The notes: generated by a model from the letters alone, not told the origin. DNA of 64,000 nucleotides from Promethearchaeota archaeon (GCA_011364975.1 RDOE01000005.1:1-64000), one strand, 5' to 3'. Shown: positions 43,940-54,293, counted from the stretch's first letter. Numbers and translations are program-made.

Positions 43940-44866
43940 ATGGATAAAAAGGCGATTTCTTTAGCTTGCAGAATGGATTCGGAAAGAGCTATAAAGTTGA
44001 CTAAGAGAATTTTTGAATTCCTAGTTAAAAAGGGGGAAGTGGTTCAATTAGAAACTAGAATTGCACCAAAAATTTTTCCCCATAGTGGAAAAGATTTAAG
44101 TGAGATGAATACAGATAATACTAAATTTTTGATCTCAACAGGTGGAGATGGTACCATCTTACGTGTCGTAAGTAGCCTACCTCTGCGTAAAGCACCACCT
44201 ATATTAGGAGTAAATATTGGCTCCTTAGGATTTCTCGATGAATCAAATGAAAGAACAATATTCAATGACATAAATAGGGTATTAAATGGGGAATATGTTA
44301 TCGAAAACTGTTCAAAAATAGTACCCTATATTATTAAGGATAATGAAGAAATAAAATTGAATAGTGCTTTAAATGAAATCTTAATAGTGTCATCGAAAAG
44401 TTCTAAAGTATTACTCTTATCCGTAAAAATTGATGGGGTATATTTAAATCGAAGTTATGTTGATGGAATTATTATTTCTACAGCTGTAGGATCCACAGCA
44501 TATAATCTAAGCGCGGGTGGTGCTATAGTAAAGTCAAACATGGATATAATGGAAATAACCCCTTTAAATAGTTTTGCGAGAACCGGTTTAAAGCCAATAG
44601 TATTACCTATTGACAGTGAAATTGAGATCCAATTATTAAGACCTCGATTAAATGCAAAAATTATAATAGATGGTCAAAGAACTTTTAAAAAAATACCACC
44701 AAACACTATTATAAAAATTCGAAAAGCTAACGCATATAATAGTTTTATACGCCTATCTCAAAGTCAAAGTGAAAATTATATTAAACGATTAAGAAAAAAA
44801 ATTATTGGTACTCTTAAGGTTCCTTTAGATGACAGTCCTGAAGAGGAATTCAATTCTGGTTTTTGA
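43940..44866 (+). CDS. nadK: NAD kinase
   Basis: The enzyme phosphorylates NAD to NADP with ATP or polyphosphate. The GGDGT motif is in ISTGGDGTILRV (about residues 66-71), with LGVNIGSLGFLDE and the NE motif in ALNEILIVSS, and DGIIISTAVGSTAYNLSAGG in the C-terminal domain. About 308 residues from the ATG at 43940; a TTG nine bases earlier is possible. Its end overlaps the start of the Nob1 gene by 38 bases, implying translational coupling. Confidence 0.95.
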   Translation: MDKKAISLACRMDSERAIKLTKRIFEFLVKKGEVVQLETRIAPKIFPHSGKDLSEMNTDNTKFLISTGGDGTILRVVSSLPLRKAPPILGVNIGSLGFLDESNERTIFNDINRVLNGEYVIENCSKIVPYIIKDNEEIKLNSALNEILIVSSKSSKVLLLSVKIDGVYLNRSYVDGIIISTAVGSTAYNLSAGGAIVKSNMDIMEITPLNSFARTGLKPIVLPIDSEIEIQLLRPRLNAKIIIDGQRTFKKIPPNTIIKIRKANAYNSFIRLSQSQSENYIKRLRKKIIGTLKVPLDDSPEEEFNSGF

Positions 44867-45377
44867 TACAAATATTTTTTTAACTGGGATTGATTTTAGT
44901 CTTATTCCTAATGAAATTTACACTACAACTCAAGTAATAGAGGAAATTGAAGTAGTTAAATACCAAGAGAAAAATAGAGCTATTGCCACTCGAATTTTCG
45001 CTGCAAAAGAAACTGGTCAACTCATAATAAAAACACCTGTTAATAAATACATAAATTACGTAACTATTAATTCAAAATCAACGGGAGATTTTAGTAGTTT
45101 ATCCGAAACGGATATCGGACTAATTGCGTTAGCATTAGAATTACAAGATGCCAAGAAGAGTGATGTTATTGTTTATACGAATGATTATTCAATGGAAAAT
45201 CTGTGTTTTCATCTTGGGTTAAAATTTAAATCAATTTTCAAACCAGGGATTAAAAAGAAATTAAATTTTGAAATCTATTGCCCAATTTGTAACAAGGTTT
45301 ATCCTTCTACTATTATATATAACAATTGCGATAACTGTGGAATAAGATTGAAAAGAAGAGCTTTATCCTTCAAATAA
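44829..45377 (+). CDS. nob1: Nob1: PIN-domain ribosome-maturation endonuclease
   Basis: Nob1 cleaves the 3' end of small-subunit rRNA precursor. The PIN domain shows the first Asp in VFDTNIFL and further acidic residues in TTQVIEEIE, SETDIGLIALALEL and YTNDYSMENL. It is followed by a C-terminal zinc ribbon with CPIC and CDNC, 15 residues apart. 182 residues, as in other archaeal Nob1. The gene begins inside nadK; the next gene, fen1, starts 67 bases later. Confidence 0.9.
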   Translation: MTVLKRNSILVFDTNIFLTGIDFSLIPNEIYTTTQVIEEIEVVKYQEKNRAIATRIFAAKETGQLIIKTPVNKYINYVTINSKSTGDFSSLSETDIGLIALALELQDAKKSDVIVYTNDYSMENLCFHLGLKFKSIFKPGIKKKLNFEIYCPICNKVYPSTIIYNNCDNCGIRLKRRALSFK

Positions 45378-45443
45378 AATGAGTGTATAATATAAATTGA
45401 GATTACTAATTTAATATTAAGCAAGACGAAAAAGTGGATAAAA

Positions 45444-46493
45444 ATGGGAATTAAAATAAATGAACTTGTAAAAGAAGTAAAAAGAACTATAAATTTTGAA
45501 AATCTATTGAACAAAGTCATTGCAATTGATGCATTCAATACTCTATATCAGTTCCTTGCAATAATAAGACAACAGGATGGAACACCACTAAAGGATTATG
45601 GCGGAAATGTAACTTCTCATCTTTCTGGATTATTTTATAGAACAATTAATTTTTTGGAACATAATATAAGGCCTATTTATGTATTTGATGGAGAGCCTTC
45701 TGTGTTAAAGCTAGATACCATTAAAGAACGAAAAAAGGTCAAAGAGGAAGCAAAACAAAAGATGATTATAGCACAAGATAAAGAAGATCTGGTAGAAGCA
45801 AAGAAATATGCGCAATTGACTTCAAAATTGGATGCTAATATGATTGAGGAGAGTAAAAAATTAATTCAGTATTTGGGATTACCAATTGTTGATGCTAAAT
45901 CTGAAGGTGAGGCCCAATCTGCTTATTTAGTTGAGGTAGGTGCTGCTTGGGCTTGTGCATCTCAGGATTACGACACACTATTATTTGGGGGGGAAAGATT
46001 ACTAAGGAACTTTGCTATTAGTAGGAGTAAAAAGGTAAAGGATACTACGGTAACCCTTGATATTGAATATATATCACTATCTAAATTTTTAGAACAGTTA
46101 AAAATTACAAAAGAACAATTAATAGAGATGGGAATTTTAATTGGAACCGATTTTTTTCCTGGGGTTAAAGGAATTGGGCAGCATAAAGCACTGGAATTAA
46201 TAAAACAGTATGGATCTTTAAAAAATATAATAAATAGTAATGTAAAAATTGGAAAGGTTGAAATTGATATTGATCAAGATATTATCGATAAAATAAAAGA
46301 TATCTTTTTATATCCCGATATAGAAAAAAATTACCCAACGTTAAAGTGGGAAAAAATAAATTATGAAAAAATTGAAGAGTTGTTGATTGAACAGCACAAT
46401 TTTTCAGATCAAAGAGTTCGAAATGCTCTTGAACGTTTAAGAAAGCAAGATTCATCCAAAAGACAAGTATCTTTAGATAATTTTTTCAAATAA
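45444..46493 (+). CDS. fen1: Flap endonuclease 1
   Basis: FEN1 removes 5' flaps during lagging-strand maturation and repair. Metal-binding and catalytic regions are VIAIDAFNTLYQF (N), YVFDGEPSVLK, EGEAQSAYL, SQDYDTLLFG and IGTDFFPGVKGIG (helix-two-turn-helix). The C-terminal PCNA-binding box is QVSLDNFF (about residues 340-347). Length 349 is normal. The helix-two-turn-helix segment reads DFFPGV where most have DYNPGV, a mild change. ATG start after AAAAGTGGATAAAA. Confidence 0.96.
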   Translation: MGIKINELVKEVKRTINFENLLNKVIAIDAFNTLYQFLAIIRQQDGTPLKDYGGNVTSHLSGLFYRTINFLEHNIRPIYVFDGEPSVLKLDTIKERKKVKEEAKQKMIIAQDKEDLVEAKKYAQLTSKLDANMIEESKKLIQYLGLPIVDAKSEGEAQSAYLVEVGAAWACASQDYDTLLFGGERLLRNFAISRSKKVKDTTVTLDIEYISLSKFLEQLKITKEQLIEMGILIGTDFFPGVKGIGQHKALELIKQYGSLKNIINSNVKIGKVEIDIDQDIIDKIKDIFLYPDIEKNYPTLKWEKINYEKIEELLIEQHNFSDQRVRNALERLRKQDSSKRQVSLDNFFK

Positions 46494-46587
46494 TTTAGGA
46501 TTTTTAAATTAAAGAAATATAGAAAAATTTTTACAAAGCTATTGCTTTATTTAATTAATAAAATTAATAAATTTAGTTTAGTCAATA

Positions 46588-48822
46588 ATGTCTGCAAGAG
46601 ATAATGATAAGCCTAAATCTAATGAAAGTAATAATGTTAGAATCACTTTACGAGTTCAAAAAGCTAAAAAAAGAGATATTGGACGCAATATTGTCAGAAT
46701 AGACCCTAATACCATGGAAAAACTAAATGTTCAAACAGGTGATGTGATCGCTCTTACGGGGAAAAAAGAAAGTGCCGGGATTGCCTGGCCAAGTTATCCT
46801 CAAGATAGTGGACTTGGAATTGTTAGAATAGATTCTAGTTTAAGGAAAAATACAGGGACTAGTATCGATGATACTATTGAAATATATAAAATAACAATCC
46901 AACCGGCAAGAAATATTACCTTAGCTCCTACAACAGTCAAAATTAAAACAAACACAAGATTTGAATCGTTTGTAAAAAGAAAGTTAAATAATTATCCAGT
47001 AACCCTTGAGGATTTTATTTCAATCTCGATCGGAATCAGTCGTGAAATAACTTTCAAAGTTATAAGCATGAAACCTACTGGTGTTTGCATAATTAAACCA
47101 GAAACAGATTTAAATATTAGTGAAACTATTACTGAGGATGAAGAACAGGGTGCAGATTATGTTACTTATGAGCAAGTTGGAGGTTTAGACCGAGAGATTC
47201 AACGAGTAAGAGAAATGGTAGAATTACCACTGAGACATCCCTCATTATTTAAACGTTTAGGAATTGATCCCCCAAAAGGTGTTTTATTAAGAGGACCCCC
47301 GGGTTGCGGAAAAACACTCTTAGCTAAAGCCGTAGCTAATGAAAGTGAGGCTTATTTTATCTCCATAAATGGTCCAGAGATAATGAGTAAATTTTATGGT
47401 GAATCAGAGAAAAAATTGAGGAAGATATTTGACGAGGCTCAAGAAAAAAGTCCTTCTATAGTCTTTATAGATGAGTTAGATGCCATTGCTCCTAAGAGGG
47501 AGACAGTAACAGGTGAAGTGGAAAGAAGGGTCGTAGCACAATTATTAGCACTTATGGATGGATTACATAGTAGAGGTAAAGTGATTGTTATAGGCGCAAC
47601 CAATAGACCAAATAGTTTAGATGAAGCCTTAAGAAGACCCGGTCGATTTGATCGGGAAATAGAGATAAAGGTCCCAAATGAAAAAGGACGAAGGGAAATT
47701 TTTCAAATACATACGAGAAATATGCCTTTAGATAAAAAAATATCATTGAAAGAATTTGCGAATATTACTCATGGATTTGTTGGGGCAGATATTTCTGCAG
47801 TTTGTAGAGAAGCAGCGATGTCCGCATTAAGAAGATATTTGCCTAAAATTGATTTAGATTCAGATATGATTGATCCAGAATTACTAGAACAAATAGAAGT
47901 AACAAAAGAAGATTTTGAACAAGCTTTAAAAGAAGTGTTACCCTCTGGAATACGGGAAGTGTTTGTGGAGGTCCCAAATGTCAAATGGGATCAAATTGGA
48001 GGATTAGAAGAGTTAAAACAAAAACTTATTGAATCAGTAGATTGGCCTCTATCTCATCCCAATATATTTGAGCGTATGGGAATTACCCCTCCTAGAGGCA
48101 TATTACTTTATGGGCCACCAGGGTGCGGAAAAACACTTCTGGCTAGAGCTGTTGCTAATGAAAGTAAAGCCAATTTCATTTCAATTAAGGGTCCAGAATT
48201 ATTATCTAAATACGTTGGAGAGAGCGAAAAAGCAATAAGAGAAGTATTTCGAAAAGCAAAAATGGCAGCACCTTGTATCATTTTTTTTGATGAATTTGAT
48301 TCTATTGCCCCGAGCAGAGGTCGATATACTTCCGATTCAGGGGTATCAGAAAAGGTGCTTTCTCAATTTTTAACCGAATTAGATGGATTAGAAGTAAACA
48401 AGGATATTTTGGTGATTGCAGCTACAAATAGACCAGATATATTGGATCCTGCATTAATAAGGCCTGGAAGAATTGACAGAATTTTGTTAGTACCTGCCCC
48501 CGATGAAAAAGGAAGGATGGAAATTTTTAAAATTTTTACCAAAAACATGCCCCTTGCAAGTGATGTGGATTTAGAACTCATAAATAAGAAATTAAAAGGA
48601 TTTTCAGGGGCAGATATAGAGACATTATGCCGTGAAGCTGCAATGATTGCCTTAAGAGAAAATTTAAGAGCAAGAAAAGTTACTTTTGAACATCTAAAAG
48701 TAGCTAAAGAATCAGTTAACCCAAGTATTACTCCAGAAATCATTAAATGGTATGAACAATTTGGAGAAAAGTTAAAAAGTCGCATAATTGAAAAAGCTAA
48801 AGAAGATCGTTTATTTGTTTAA
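46588..48822 (+). CDS. cdc48: Cdc48/VCP-family double AAA+ ATPase
   Basis: This hexameric unfoldase extracts and unfolds proteins, often for the proteasome. An N-terminal double-psi barrel/alpha-beta domain (residues about 15-195) binds adaptors. The D1 domain has Walker [14 protein letters not shown] (about 236) and Walker [14 protein letters not shown]2 has [13 protein letters not shown] (about 511) and [12 protein letters not shown]. Sensor and arginine-finger segments ([11 protein letters not shown] and [10 protein letters not shown]) are intact. 744 residues, normal length. ATG start; no co-transcribed neighbour except perhaps the small gene at 48902. Confidence 0.97.
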   Translation: MSARDNDKPKSNESNNVRITLRVQKAKKRDIGRNIVRIDPNTMEKLNVQTGDVIALTGKKESAGIAWPSYPQDSGLGIVRIDSSLRKNTGTSIDDTIEIYKITIQPARNITLAPTTVKIKTNTRFESFVKRKLNNYPVTLEDFISISIGISREITFKVISMKPTGVCIIKPETDLNISETITEDEEQGADYVTYEQVGGLDREIQRVREMVELPLRHPSLFKRLGIDPPKGVLLRGPPGCGKTLLAKAVANESEAYFISINGPEIMSKFYGESEKKLRKIFDEAQEKSPSIVFIDELDAIAPKRETVTGEVERRVVAQLLALMDGLHSRGKVIVIGATNRPNSLDEALRRPGRFDREIEIKVPNEKGRREIFQIHTRNMPLDKKISLKEFANITHGFVGADISAVCREAAMSALRRYLPKIDLDSDMIDPELLEQIEVTKEDFEQALKEVLPSGIREVFVEVPNVKWDQIGGLEELKQKLIESVDWPLSHPNIFERMGITPPRGILLYGPPGCGKTLLARAVANESKANFISIKGPELLSKYVGESEKAIREVFRKAKMAAPCIIFFDEFDSIAPSRGRYTSDSGVSEKVLSQFLTELDGLEVNKDILVIAATNRPDILDPALIRPGRIDRILLVPAPDEKGRMEIFKIFTKNMPLASDVDLELINKKLKGFSGADIETLCREAAMIALRENLRARKVTFEHLKVAKESVNPSITPEIIKWYEQFGEKLKSRIIEKAKEDRLFV

Positions 48823-48901
48823 AATAAACAATAAAGTTAATTTATCATAAATCTTTTTTACAATTAGAATTCTATTTTTAAAATATAAGTATAGTAAAAA
48901 G

Positions 48902-49183
48902 GTGTTTAACATAGAAGCACACCGCTGGAATCAAAAACCAATAGTTAATTCTCTGATTGATATAATAATCAAAAATAAGGGAGAAGTTTTAGATAAACGG
49001 CTCGAGGAATTATTGAAAAAGGAATTCCCATTTATAAATCCTTTAATGCTTGAAGAAATATTGATGAAATTAGAAAGCCTAAATATTATAAACGTATTTA
49101 GAGTATCTAAAACTAAAAAAATGATCGTTCTTAATAAGAACAACCAAGAAATCAAAGAAGATATTATGGGTACGTCAGTTTGA
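48902..49183 (+). CDS. Small winged-helix-like protein
   Basis: The 93-residue product starts at a GTG. Helix segments NSLIDIIIKNKGEVLDKRLEELLKK and PLMLEEILMKLESLNIINV are followed by a hairpin RVSKTKKMIVLNKN, the pattern of a small winged-helix domain. It may bind DNA or mediate protein contacts. The name is by fold only. It is 80 bases downstream of cdc48 on the same strand, and its 3' end overlaps the convergent herA-like gene by nine bases. Confidence 0.55.
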   Translation: MFNIEAHRWNQKPIVNSLIDIIIKNKGEVLDKRLEELLKKEFPFINPLMLEEILMKLESLNIINVFRVSKTKKMIVLNKNNQEIKEDIMGTSV

Positions 49184-50701
49184 GCTGATCTTGTCCCATT
49201 TAGAGCAAACTTGAGAGAGTGAAATATCTTCTAACTCAGATTTATATATTCTCTGCCTTATTTCGATGAAGATAGGATAATTTATTGCGCTACCCATTAA
49301 CAACATTTCTCCTACAGCTAAACTAGAGATCATCCTTGCATAATCTTTAGTAATATTCTCAGAACTATCCATCAAATGTTTTAAATCATAGGGGTTTTTT
49401 ATATTTAGAATCATTTTAGAATTTGCTTGGGATAGGGCAGTTGTGCTTAATTTTTTGGGTCTCTGACTTATGAGGCAAAGGCATGCCATAAATTTTCGAC
49501 CTTCTCGCGCAATTGTTTCGATAATACTTTTAGAAAGTGCTTTTGAATGAGCAGCTTCTGGACAGAATTGATGTGCTTCTTCAATTATGAGTAAAAAGGG
49601 AGGGATTTCATTCTTCCGTCTTAAGTAAAATAAGCGATTGCAAATATAGTCCACGATTATTTGTTTTTTCCTTATTGAAATTTCATTTTGAAGATTAAAT
49701 ATAGTCAATTGTCCCCCATCAACTATATTTTTTAATTTGGGATTTTCTTGTGGACCAAATAGTCTTAAATGCTCGAGATCAGCCAACCAACCTATTAATG
49801 CTTGTTTAGTGCTTTTGTTACCATTTGTGTCCTTCTCAATAAAACTTATTAAATCATTCAAACTATACCCTTTTTTTGAATTATCATTATCTTTTAAATT
49901 CTTTATGTAATTAGAAAGTTCTCTAACTTGTACATTAGAAATCTGTTCTTGATACTTTTTAAAAGAATATGGATTCAATTGAGGTATAGAAATTTGGAAA
50001 TATTGGGTATCAATTATTTTTACTTTATCTTTAATTGGTGAAACATTCTTTAGATAAGTATATTCCCCATGAACATCGATCAAAATAATTGCTGGTGTCC
50101 CTAAGGAAATTTCTCTCGATAGTAATTCTTCTAATATAATTGAAGTTAAATAACTTTTTCCGCCTCCTGATATTGATAGTATTGCAAAGTGCTTATTTAA
50201 AAGGCGATCCATATTTATGTATGCGTTCAAATCAGTAACCTTAATTTTACCTAGATTTAACCCATTTTCAGGACTGAGTCCTAAGAAATCTTTAAGTAGA
50301 TCATCATCGACTAGGTAAACTTCCTTTCCTGGACTAGCAGGAAAAGTCATTCGGCTAATCTTGTCTATTATTTTTTTATCATCTTTTTGAAATTGTATAA
50401 TGCCTAGATTTCTCACGATAGCAATAGCATACTCGAAATCATCGCTTGGAAACAGTCCTTTGAGGATATTTGGATTACTATCGTTATTATAGGCTTTAAT
50501 TGTTAAAGCATCAGAAAAATATTCATTTAGTAATATAATCTTTTCAATTATACCTATCAAATATCCTTCAATTGAATTAGTATAGACGAACAAACCTTTT
50601 TTTACGATTACTCCATCATTTCTTTTATTTATAACAAATGGATATTGTAATACATCAGGTAATTGAAGAAAATTGAAAACTATACCAACCTTAAAGGACA
50701 T
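49175..50701 (-). CDS. HerA-like DNA translocase ATPase
   Basis: The hexameric FtsK/HerA-type ATPase normally works with the nuclease NurA in DNA end resection. The N-terminal HAS-barrel region runs to about residue 140. The P-loop is in SISGGGKSYLT (about 171-178), Walker B in IILIDVHGEYTYL, the second acidic motif in LLIIEEAHQFCPE (about 371-376), and the arginine/Q motif in LISQRPKKLSTTALSQANS. The P-loop starts with Ser where Gly or Ala is standard. At 508 residues it is full length. No NurA, Mre11 or Rad50 gene is adjacent, so it may belong to the stand-alone HerA group. Confidence 0.88.
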   Translation of the reverse strand: MSFKVGIVFNFLQLPDVLQYPFVINKRNDGVIVKKGLFVYTNSIEGYLIGIIEKIILLNEYFSDALTIKAYNNDSNPNILKGLFPSDDFEYAIAIVRNLGIIQFQKDDKKIIDKISRMTFPASPGKEVYLVDDDLLKDFLGLSPENGLNLGKIKVTDLNAYINMDRLLNKHFAILSISGGGKSYLTSIILEELLSREISLGTPAIILIDVHGEYTYLKNVSPIKDKVKIIDTQYFQISIPQLNPYSFKKYQEQISNVQVRELSNYIKNLKDNDNSKKGYSLNDLISFIEKDTNGNKSTKQALIGWLADLEHLRLFGPQENPKLKNIVDGGQLTIFNLQNEISIRKKQIIVDYICNRLFYLRRKNEIPPFLLIIEEAHQFCPEAAHSKALSKSIIETIAREGRKFMACLCLISQRPKKLSTTALSQANSKMILNIKNPYDLKHLMDSSENITKDYARMISSLAVGEMLLMGSAINYPIFIEIRQRIYKSELEDISLSQVCSKWDKISSN

Positions 50702-50801
50702 TAAATTTAGTTACAATGTATATTTAATAAAAATAAGATAAGAGCCAAAATTTTCTAATTTTATTAGAGTTTAAATGAATATTAAAAAAAATTAATGCTT
50801 T

Positions 50802-51407
50802 TTATTTTTCTTCTTTCTCTAAAAGACCCATTATTTTAAGAATAACGTAATAGCCATTTTTCCAAAAGTATATCATAAATAATGTAACAGCTAAGAACGC
50901 AAATGAAGTAATTCCTGCAAAAAGAACCCAATTTCCACCACTGAAGCTTTCTAAGATACCAGAAAAAGGAGACCCACTAGATGGCCCAAGTAGCATATCT
51001 TGAACTATAGCATAAGTCATTCCAATGATAATAAGAATAATACTAATTAATAATCCTCCTGCAGCGATTTTAACATCTAACCGATTTTTATATTTCTCTT
51101 CAATTTGTTTTATTTTAAAAACAAATTTGGTAACCCATCTTCTACCTTTTTTAAACAAGCCAAAGAAGAAAACCAGTAAAAAGAATAACCCTGCTGAAAA
51201 TCCAGCGACTATTGCGATTTGATAACCTAAATTTAGACTCAGAAATAATTCGAATTTTCCTTCTGGCATAATAAAATCAAAAATTGACCATATCAAGCCC
51301 GTTAAAGTGATTAAACAGGCAATTACGATAAAGATATAAAATAATTCTCCAACAACTCTTTGTTTTGATGTATAGACTTCTTTATAGTTAGTAATTGATT
51401 CGTTCAT
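50802..51407 (-). CDS. Four-helix membrane protein, unknown
   Basis: The 201-residue product has hydrophobic helices at about 20-45, 60-88, 112-137 and 158-182, with a basic cytosolic loop between the second and third (FKKGRRWVTKFVFKIKQIEEKYKNR). Short hydrophilic tails end in GLLEKEEK. The loop GPSSGSPFSGILES faces the other side. No family or catalytic motif is recognised. It is flanked by herA-like and an FGGY kinase on the same strand. Confidence 0.65.
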   Translation of the reverse strand: MNESITNYKEVYTSKQRVVGELFYIFIVIACLITLTGLIWSIFDFIMPEGKFELFLSLNLGYQIAIVAGFSAGLFFLLVFFFGLFKKGRRWVTKFVFKIKQIEEKYKNRLDVKIAAGGLLISIILIIIGMTYAIVQDMLLGPSSGSPFSGILESFSGGNWVLFAGITSFAFLAVTLFMIYFWKNGYYVILKIMGLLEKEEK

Positions 51408-51517
51408 TTTTTCACTTCTTTTATTTTTTTAATCATTTTATAACATTCTAAATATATAAAATTGATTATTACATAACAATTTATTAATGAAAAAAGAAGG
51501 GATGAGATCCAGGTAAT

Positions 51518-53050
51518 TTATTCTTTAACTTGAAGGATATCAAAAAGTTTTTTGTAGAAATTATTATCATTTAAGCAATCATATAAGTTTTTTGAATATT
51601 CAGAGAGCTTATCATAGAAATTTTTATTTTTCACGTCCGGGCTATACTTTTTATCAACTTTGCAGATACTTTCAGCACTTTTTGAAATATCAGGAAATAA
51701 TCCCGCTCCAGCTGCTGCTAATATTGCTGCTCCTAAAGATGTAGCTTCCTCAATTATATTTCTTACACAAGTAATTCCCAAGACATCCGTATAAATTTGA
51801 TTCCAAAGATCTGATCTTGAACCACCTCCCGTTAATCGTAGTTCTATTGGATCAATACCAAGTTCTTTGAAAACTTCAAGATTTTTTTTTACTTCAAAAG
51901 CAACCCCTTCTAGAATTGCTCGTGCAATGTCTCTTCTCTGATGGCCTAAGGCTAATCCAAAAATTACCCCTCTAGCATAGGGATTCCAATTGGGGGCTCC
52001 AGCTCCAACTAAATGTGGAATAGCAATTAATCCATTAGAACCAATAGAAGATTTCTCTGCTTCATGAGTTATAATTTCATAGGGATCTAAATTTTGTTCT
52101 TCAGCAATAATACACTCTTCACGTCCTAATTGATCTCTAAACCATCTTAGAAAAGCTCCTGTGGTAAATATGCTTGCTTCTTGAACCCACGTACCTGGAA
52201 CTGCATGACAACTACATAATACTCTTTTAGAAGGATCAAAATTAGGTTTATCTAAAAAAGCTAGCATAAAACTCCCTGTTCCTGTGGTTAATTTAATGGT
52301 TCCTGGTGAAACAACACCGACTCCCAATGCAGCGGATTGTTGATCTCCTGCCCCTGTTATTACGAGAGTTTTTTTATCAAAAAAAGTTTCATCAGTATGA
52401 ATTTCACCTATTTCTAGACCACTTTCCATAGCCTCTGGCATTTTATCTAAATCTAAACCAAGATCGGAGGCAATTTCATCTGAATATTTTAATTTATTAA
52501 TATCAAATAACATAGTCCGAGACGCGTTTGAATGATCAGTAACATACTTTCCAGTTAATTTGAAAATGATAAAATCTGAAACTAAAAGAAATTTATGAGC
52601 ATTTTGATAAATATTAGGTTTTTTCTCTTTAAACCACAGTATCTTTGTTGCCGAAAAATAAGGATCTATAGTTAAACCCGTAGTATTGTAAATTTTATCA
52701 ATTCCAATTTTATTCTTAATATAATCAACTTGTTCGGTAGTTCTCCTATCTTGCCACACTATAGCATTATGAAGGGGATTTCCTTCCTTATCTACTGGAA
52801 CTATCGTTTCTCTCTGATTTGTAACAGAAAGACTCACAATTTCAGATTTATCAATCCCGCTTTTTTTAATAGCACCTTCAATTGTTTTCTTAATTGATTC
52901 CCACCAAGAATTTGCATCTTGTTCTACAAAAGAAGGTTGAGGGTAAAAACTCTCCCACTCTTGATAATCACTAGCTAAAATCATACCGGCGATATCAAAA
53001 ATAAAGGTACGACAGCCTGTAGTTCCTAAATCGAGAGCTGCAATAAACAT
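51518..53050 (-). CDS. FGGY-family kinase, glycerol kinase/xylulokinase type
   Basis: The 510-residue kinase has the first phosphate loop ALDLGTTGCRTFIFD, the substrate segment NQRETIVPVDKEGNPLHNAIVWQDRRT, which is close to glycerol kinase, the catalytic region GAGDQQSAALG (about residue 245), GTGSFML and the adenosine motif TGGGSRSDLWNQI. The CHAVPGTWVQEAS segment is closer to xylulokinase. It therefore phosphorylates glycerol or a ketose; the sequence does not decide. No glycerol-3-phosphate dehydrogenase or transporter is adjacent. It is distinct from the FGGY kinase at 36.5 kb, which differs in the pocket residues. Confidence 0.87.
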   Translation of the reverse strand: MFIAALDLGTTGCRTFIFDIAGMILASDYQEWESFYPQPSFVEQDANSWWESIKKTIEGAIKKSGIDKSEIVSLSVTNQRETIVPVDKEGNPLHNAIVWQDRRTTEQVDYIKNKIGIDKIYNTTGLTIDPYFSATKILWFKEKKPNIYQNAHKFLLVSDFIIFKLTGKYVTDHSNASRTMLFDINKLKYSDEIASDLGLDLDKMPEAMESGLEIGEIHTDETFFDKKTLVITGAGDQQSAALGVGVVSPGTIKLTTGTGSFMLAFLDKPNFDPSKRVLCSCHAVPGTWVQEASIFTTGAFLRWFRDQLGREECIIAEEQNLDPYEIITHEAEKSSIGSNGLIAIPHLVGAGAPNWNPYARGVIFGLALGHQRRDIARAILEGVAFEVKKNLEVFKELGIDPIELRLTGGGSRSDLWNQIYTDVLGITCVRNIIEEATSLGAAILAAAGAGLFPDISKSAESICKVDKKYSPDVKNKNFYDKLSEYSKNLYDCLNDNNFYKKLFDILQVKE

Positions 53051-53140
53051 AATTAAATAGTACTTAGGATGATTAAGTTTTGATTATTAATTATATATCG
53101 ATATATTTAATAAAAACTATTTTAAAATAATTATTAGATT

Positions 53141-53830
53141 TTAACCTAACTTTTTTAGTTCATGACCACATTTTGGACAAATAAGCTTACCAAACCCAAC
53201 TTGATAAGTCGTGATATCCATAAAAGGAGTATTACATCTTGGACATCTAGGAGTAAAAGTAGGAAACCATTGTCCTTTGATATTTGGCTGGGTTTTTAAT
53301 TGTTGTATGAATTTTAAATTATCAAGTTGTGCCTTGTTGAAGATTGAAGACTGAGCATCCTCAGCTACGGACTTACCTTTAGCTTTTAATAGAATTAAAA
53401 ATTTTATTTTAAGAGGATTATTTAAGAGAGAAAGGGTTTTAATAATTGCTTCTTTTCCATAATCAGCAAATAATTTTCCAATTTCGGGTGGAGCTAAAGC
53501 TACCATTATATATTGAGTTTCTTTAGGGGATTTTTCTGCTTGAATAAGAAATTGAAACATTCTACTTTTATTATCCATAGCCCATATAAAGATCCAATCT
53601 TTTATATCATAATCCTCATTATTAGGGCCTACAATGCGCTTAATAGTATCTATAGAGGTATATTTTCCCGGATTTTTTAAGTTTGAATAAAGATCTTCAA
53701 AAAAACTGGGTTCTATAACCGGATATTTATTCAAAATACTTTTTAATGATAACAATTTTACCTGAGATAATATTTCTCCCGAAAGATTATCCCAAGGAGT
53801 CAATGTGTAAATAGAAAAATACTGTTCCAT
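53141..53830 (-). CDS. Uncharacterised protein with C-terminal zinc ribbon
   Basis: The 229-residue product has a helical N-terminal body rich in Leu and Lys, with TSIDTIKRIVG and KSVAEDAQSSIFN segments. The C-terminal zinc ribbon carries CPRCNTPF and CPKCGHEL, 20 residues apart. The TPRCPRCNTPFMD motif is like the ribbons that bind RNA or act as protein-protein hooks. No known domain is recognised in the N-terminal part. It is divergent from the glutaredoxin-like gene with about 80 bases between starts. Confidence 0.6.
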   Translation of the reverse strand: MEQYFSIYTLTPWDNLSGEILSQVKLLSLKSILNKYPVIEPSFFEDLYSNLKNPGKYTSIDTIKRIVGPNNEDYDIKDWIFIWAMDNKSRMFQFLIQAEKSPKETQYIMVALAPPEIGKLFADYGKEAIIKTLSLLNNPLKIKFLILLKAKGKSVAEDAQSSIFNKAQLDNLKFIQQLKTQPNIKGQWFPTFTPRCPRCNTPFMDITTYQVGFGKLICPKCGHELKKLG

Positions 53831-53909
53831 AATTAGTTTATGAAAGAAATTATATATATGTTAACTCATAAAAAGAATATTTAAAAACATTTTAAAATTA
53901 ATTTTTCCC

Positions 53910-54206
53910 ATGGCAAAATTTAAAATTGTTACGAAGAAGAATTGTTTTTTTTGCGAAAAACTGGAAGAATGGCTTGCAGATAAAAAGGTTGATTATAAGA
54001 TATTAGATTATCAAGATCCAAAAGATTTTAATGATCCATTGATGAAGAATCCAACGTTTAATAGTCTTTATTGTGATATGAGTGCGTGTGTTGAGGGAAT
54101 TCCTATAATTGTTAAAAATGATAAAGAATTCTTTTATGGAGAAATCTGGGACTTAGTAAATAATGAAATTATTGATGAAAAAGCTCGAAAAATTTTTGAA
54201 ATTTAG
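53910..54206 (+). CDS. Glutaredoxin/thioredoxin-fold redox protein
   Basis: The 98-residue protein has a redox-active CxxC in KKNCFFCEKLEEWL (residues 11-14) and the cis-proline segment GIPIIVKNDKEFF typical of glutaredoxins. The insertion with two further cysteines, YCDMSACVEG, just before the cis-Pro is unusual and may add a second disulfide or metal site. It is cytosolic. Partners are not evident. Confidence 0.8.
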   Translation: MAKFKIVTKKNCFFCEKLEEWLADKKVDYKILDYQDPKDFNDPLMKNPTFNSLYCDMSACVEGIPIIVKNDKEFFYGEIWDLVNNEIIDEKARKIFEI

Positions 54207-54261
54207 ATTTTTATTTTTCTTTTTAATTTTTTTATTTTAAGAAGTTCGTGAAACAGAACTT
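54207..54261 (+). terminator. T-rich tract and hairpin after the glutaredoxin-like gene
   Basis: The stop codon is followed by a T-rich tract (54207-54240) and a 6-bp stem AAGTTC/GAACTT (54242-54247 with 54256-54261, loop gtgaaaca). The two genes here are convergent, so a transcription end is expected. Archaeal termination relies mainly on T-runs, and the hairpin may be incidental. Confidence 0.4.
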
Positions 54262-54293
54262 TTACGATATACAATATATGTCTTGATATTATC

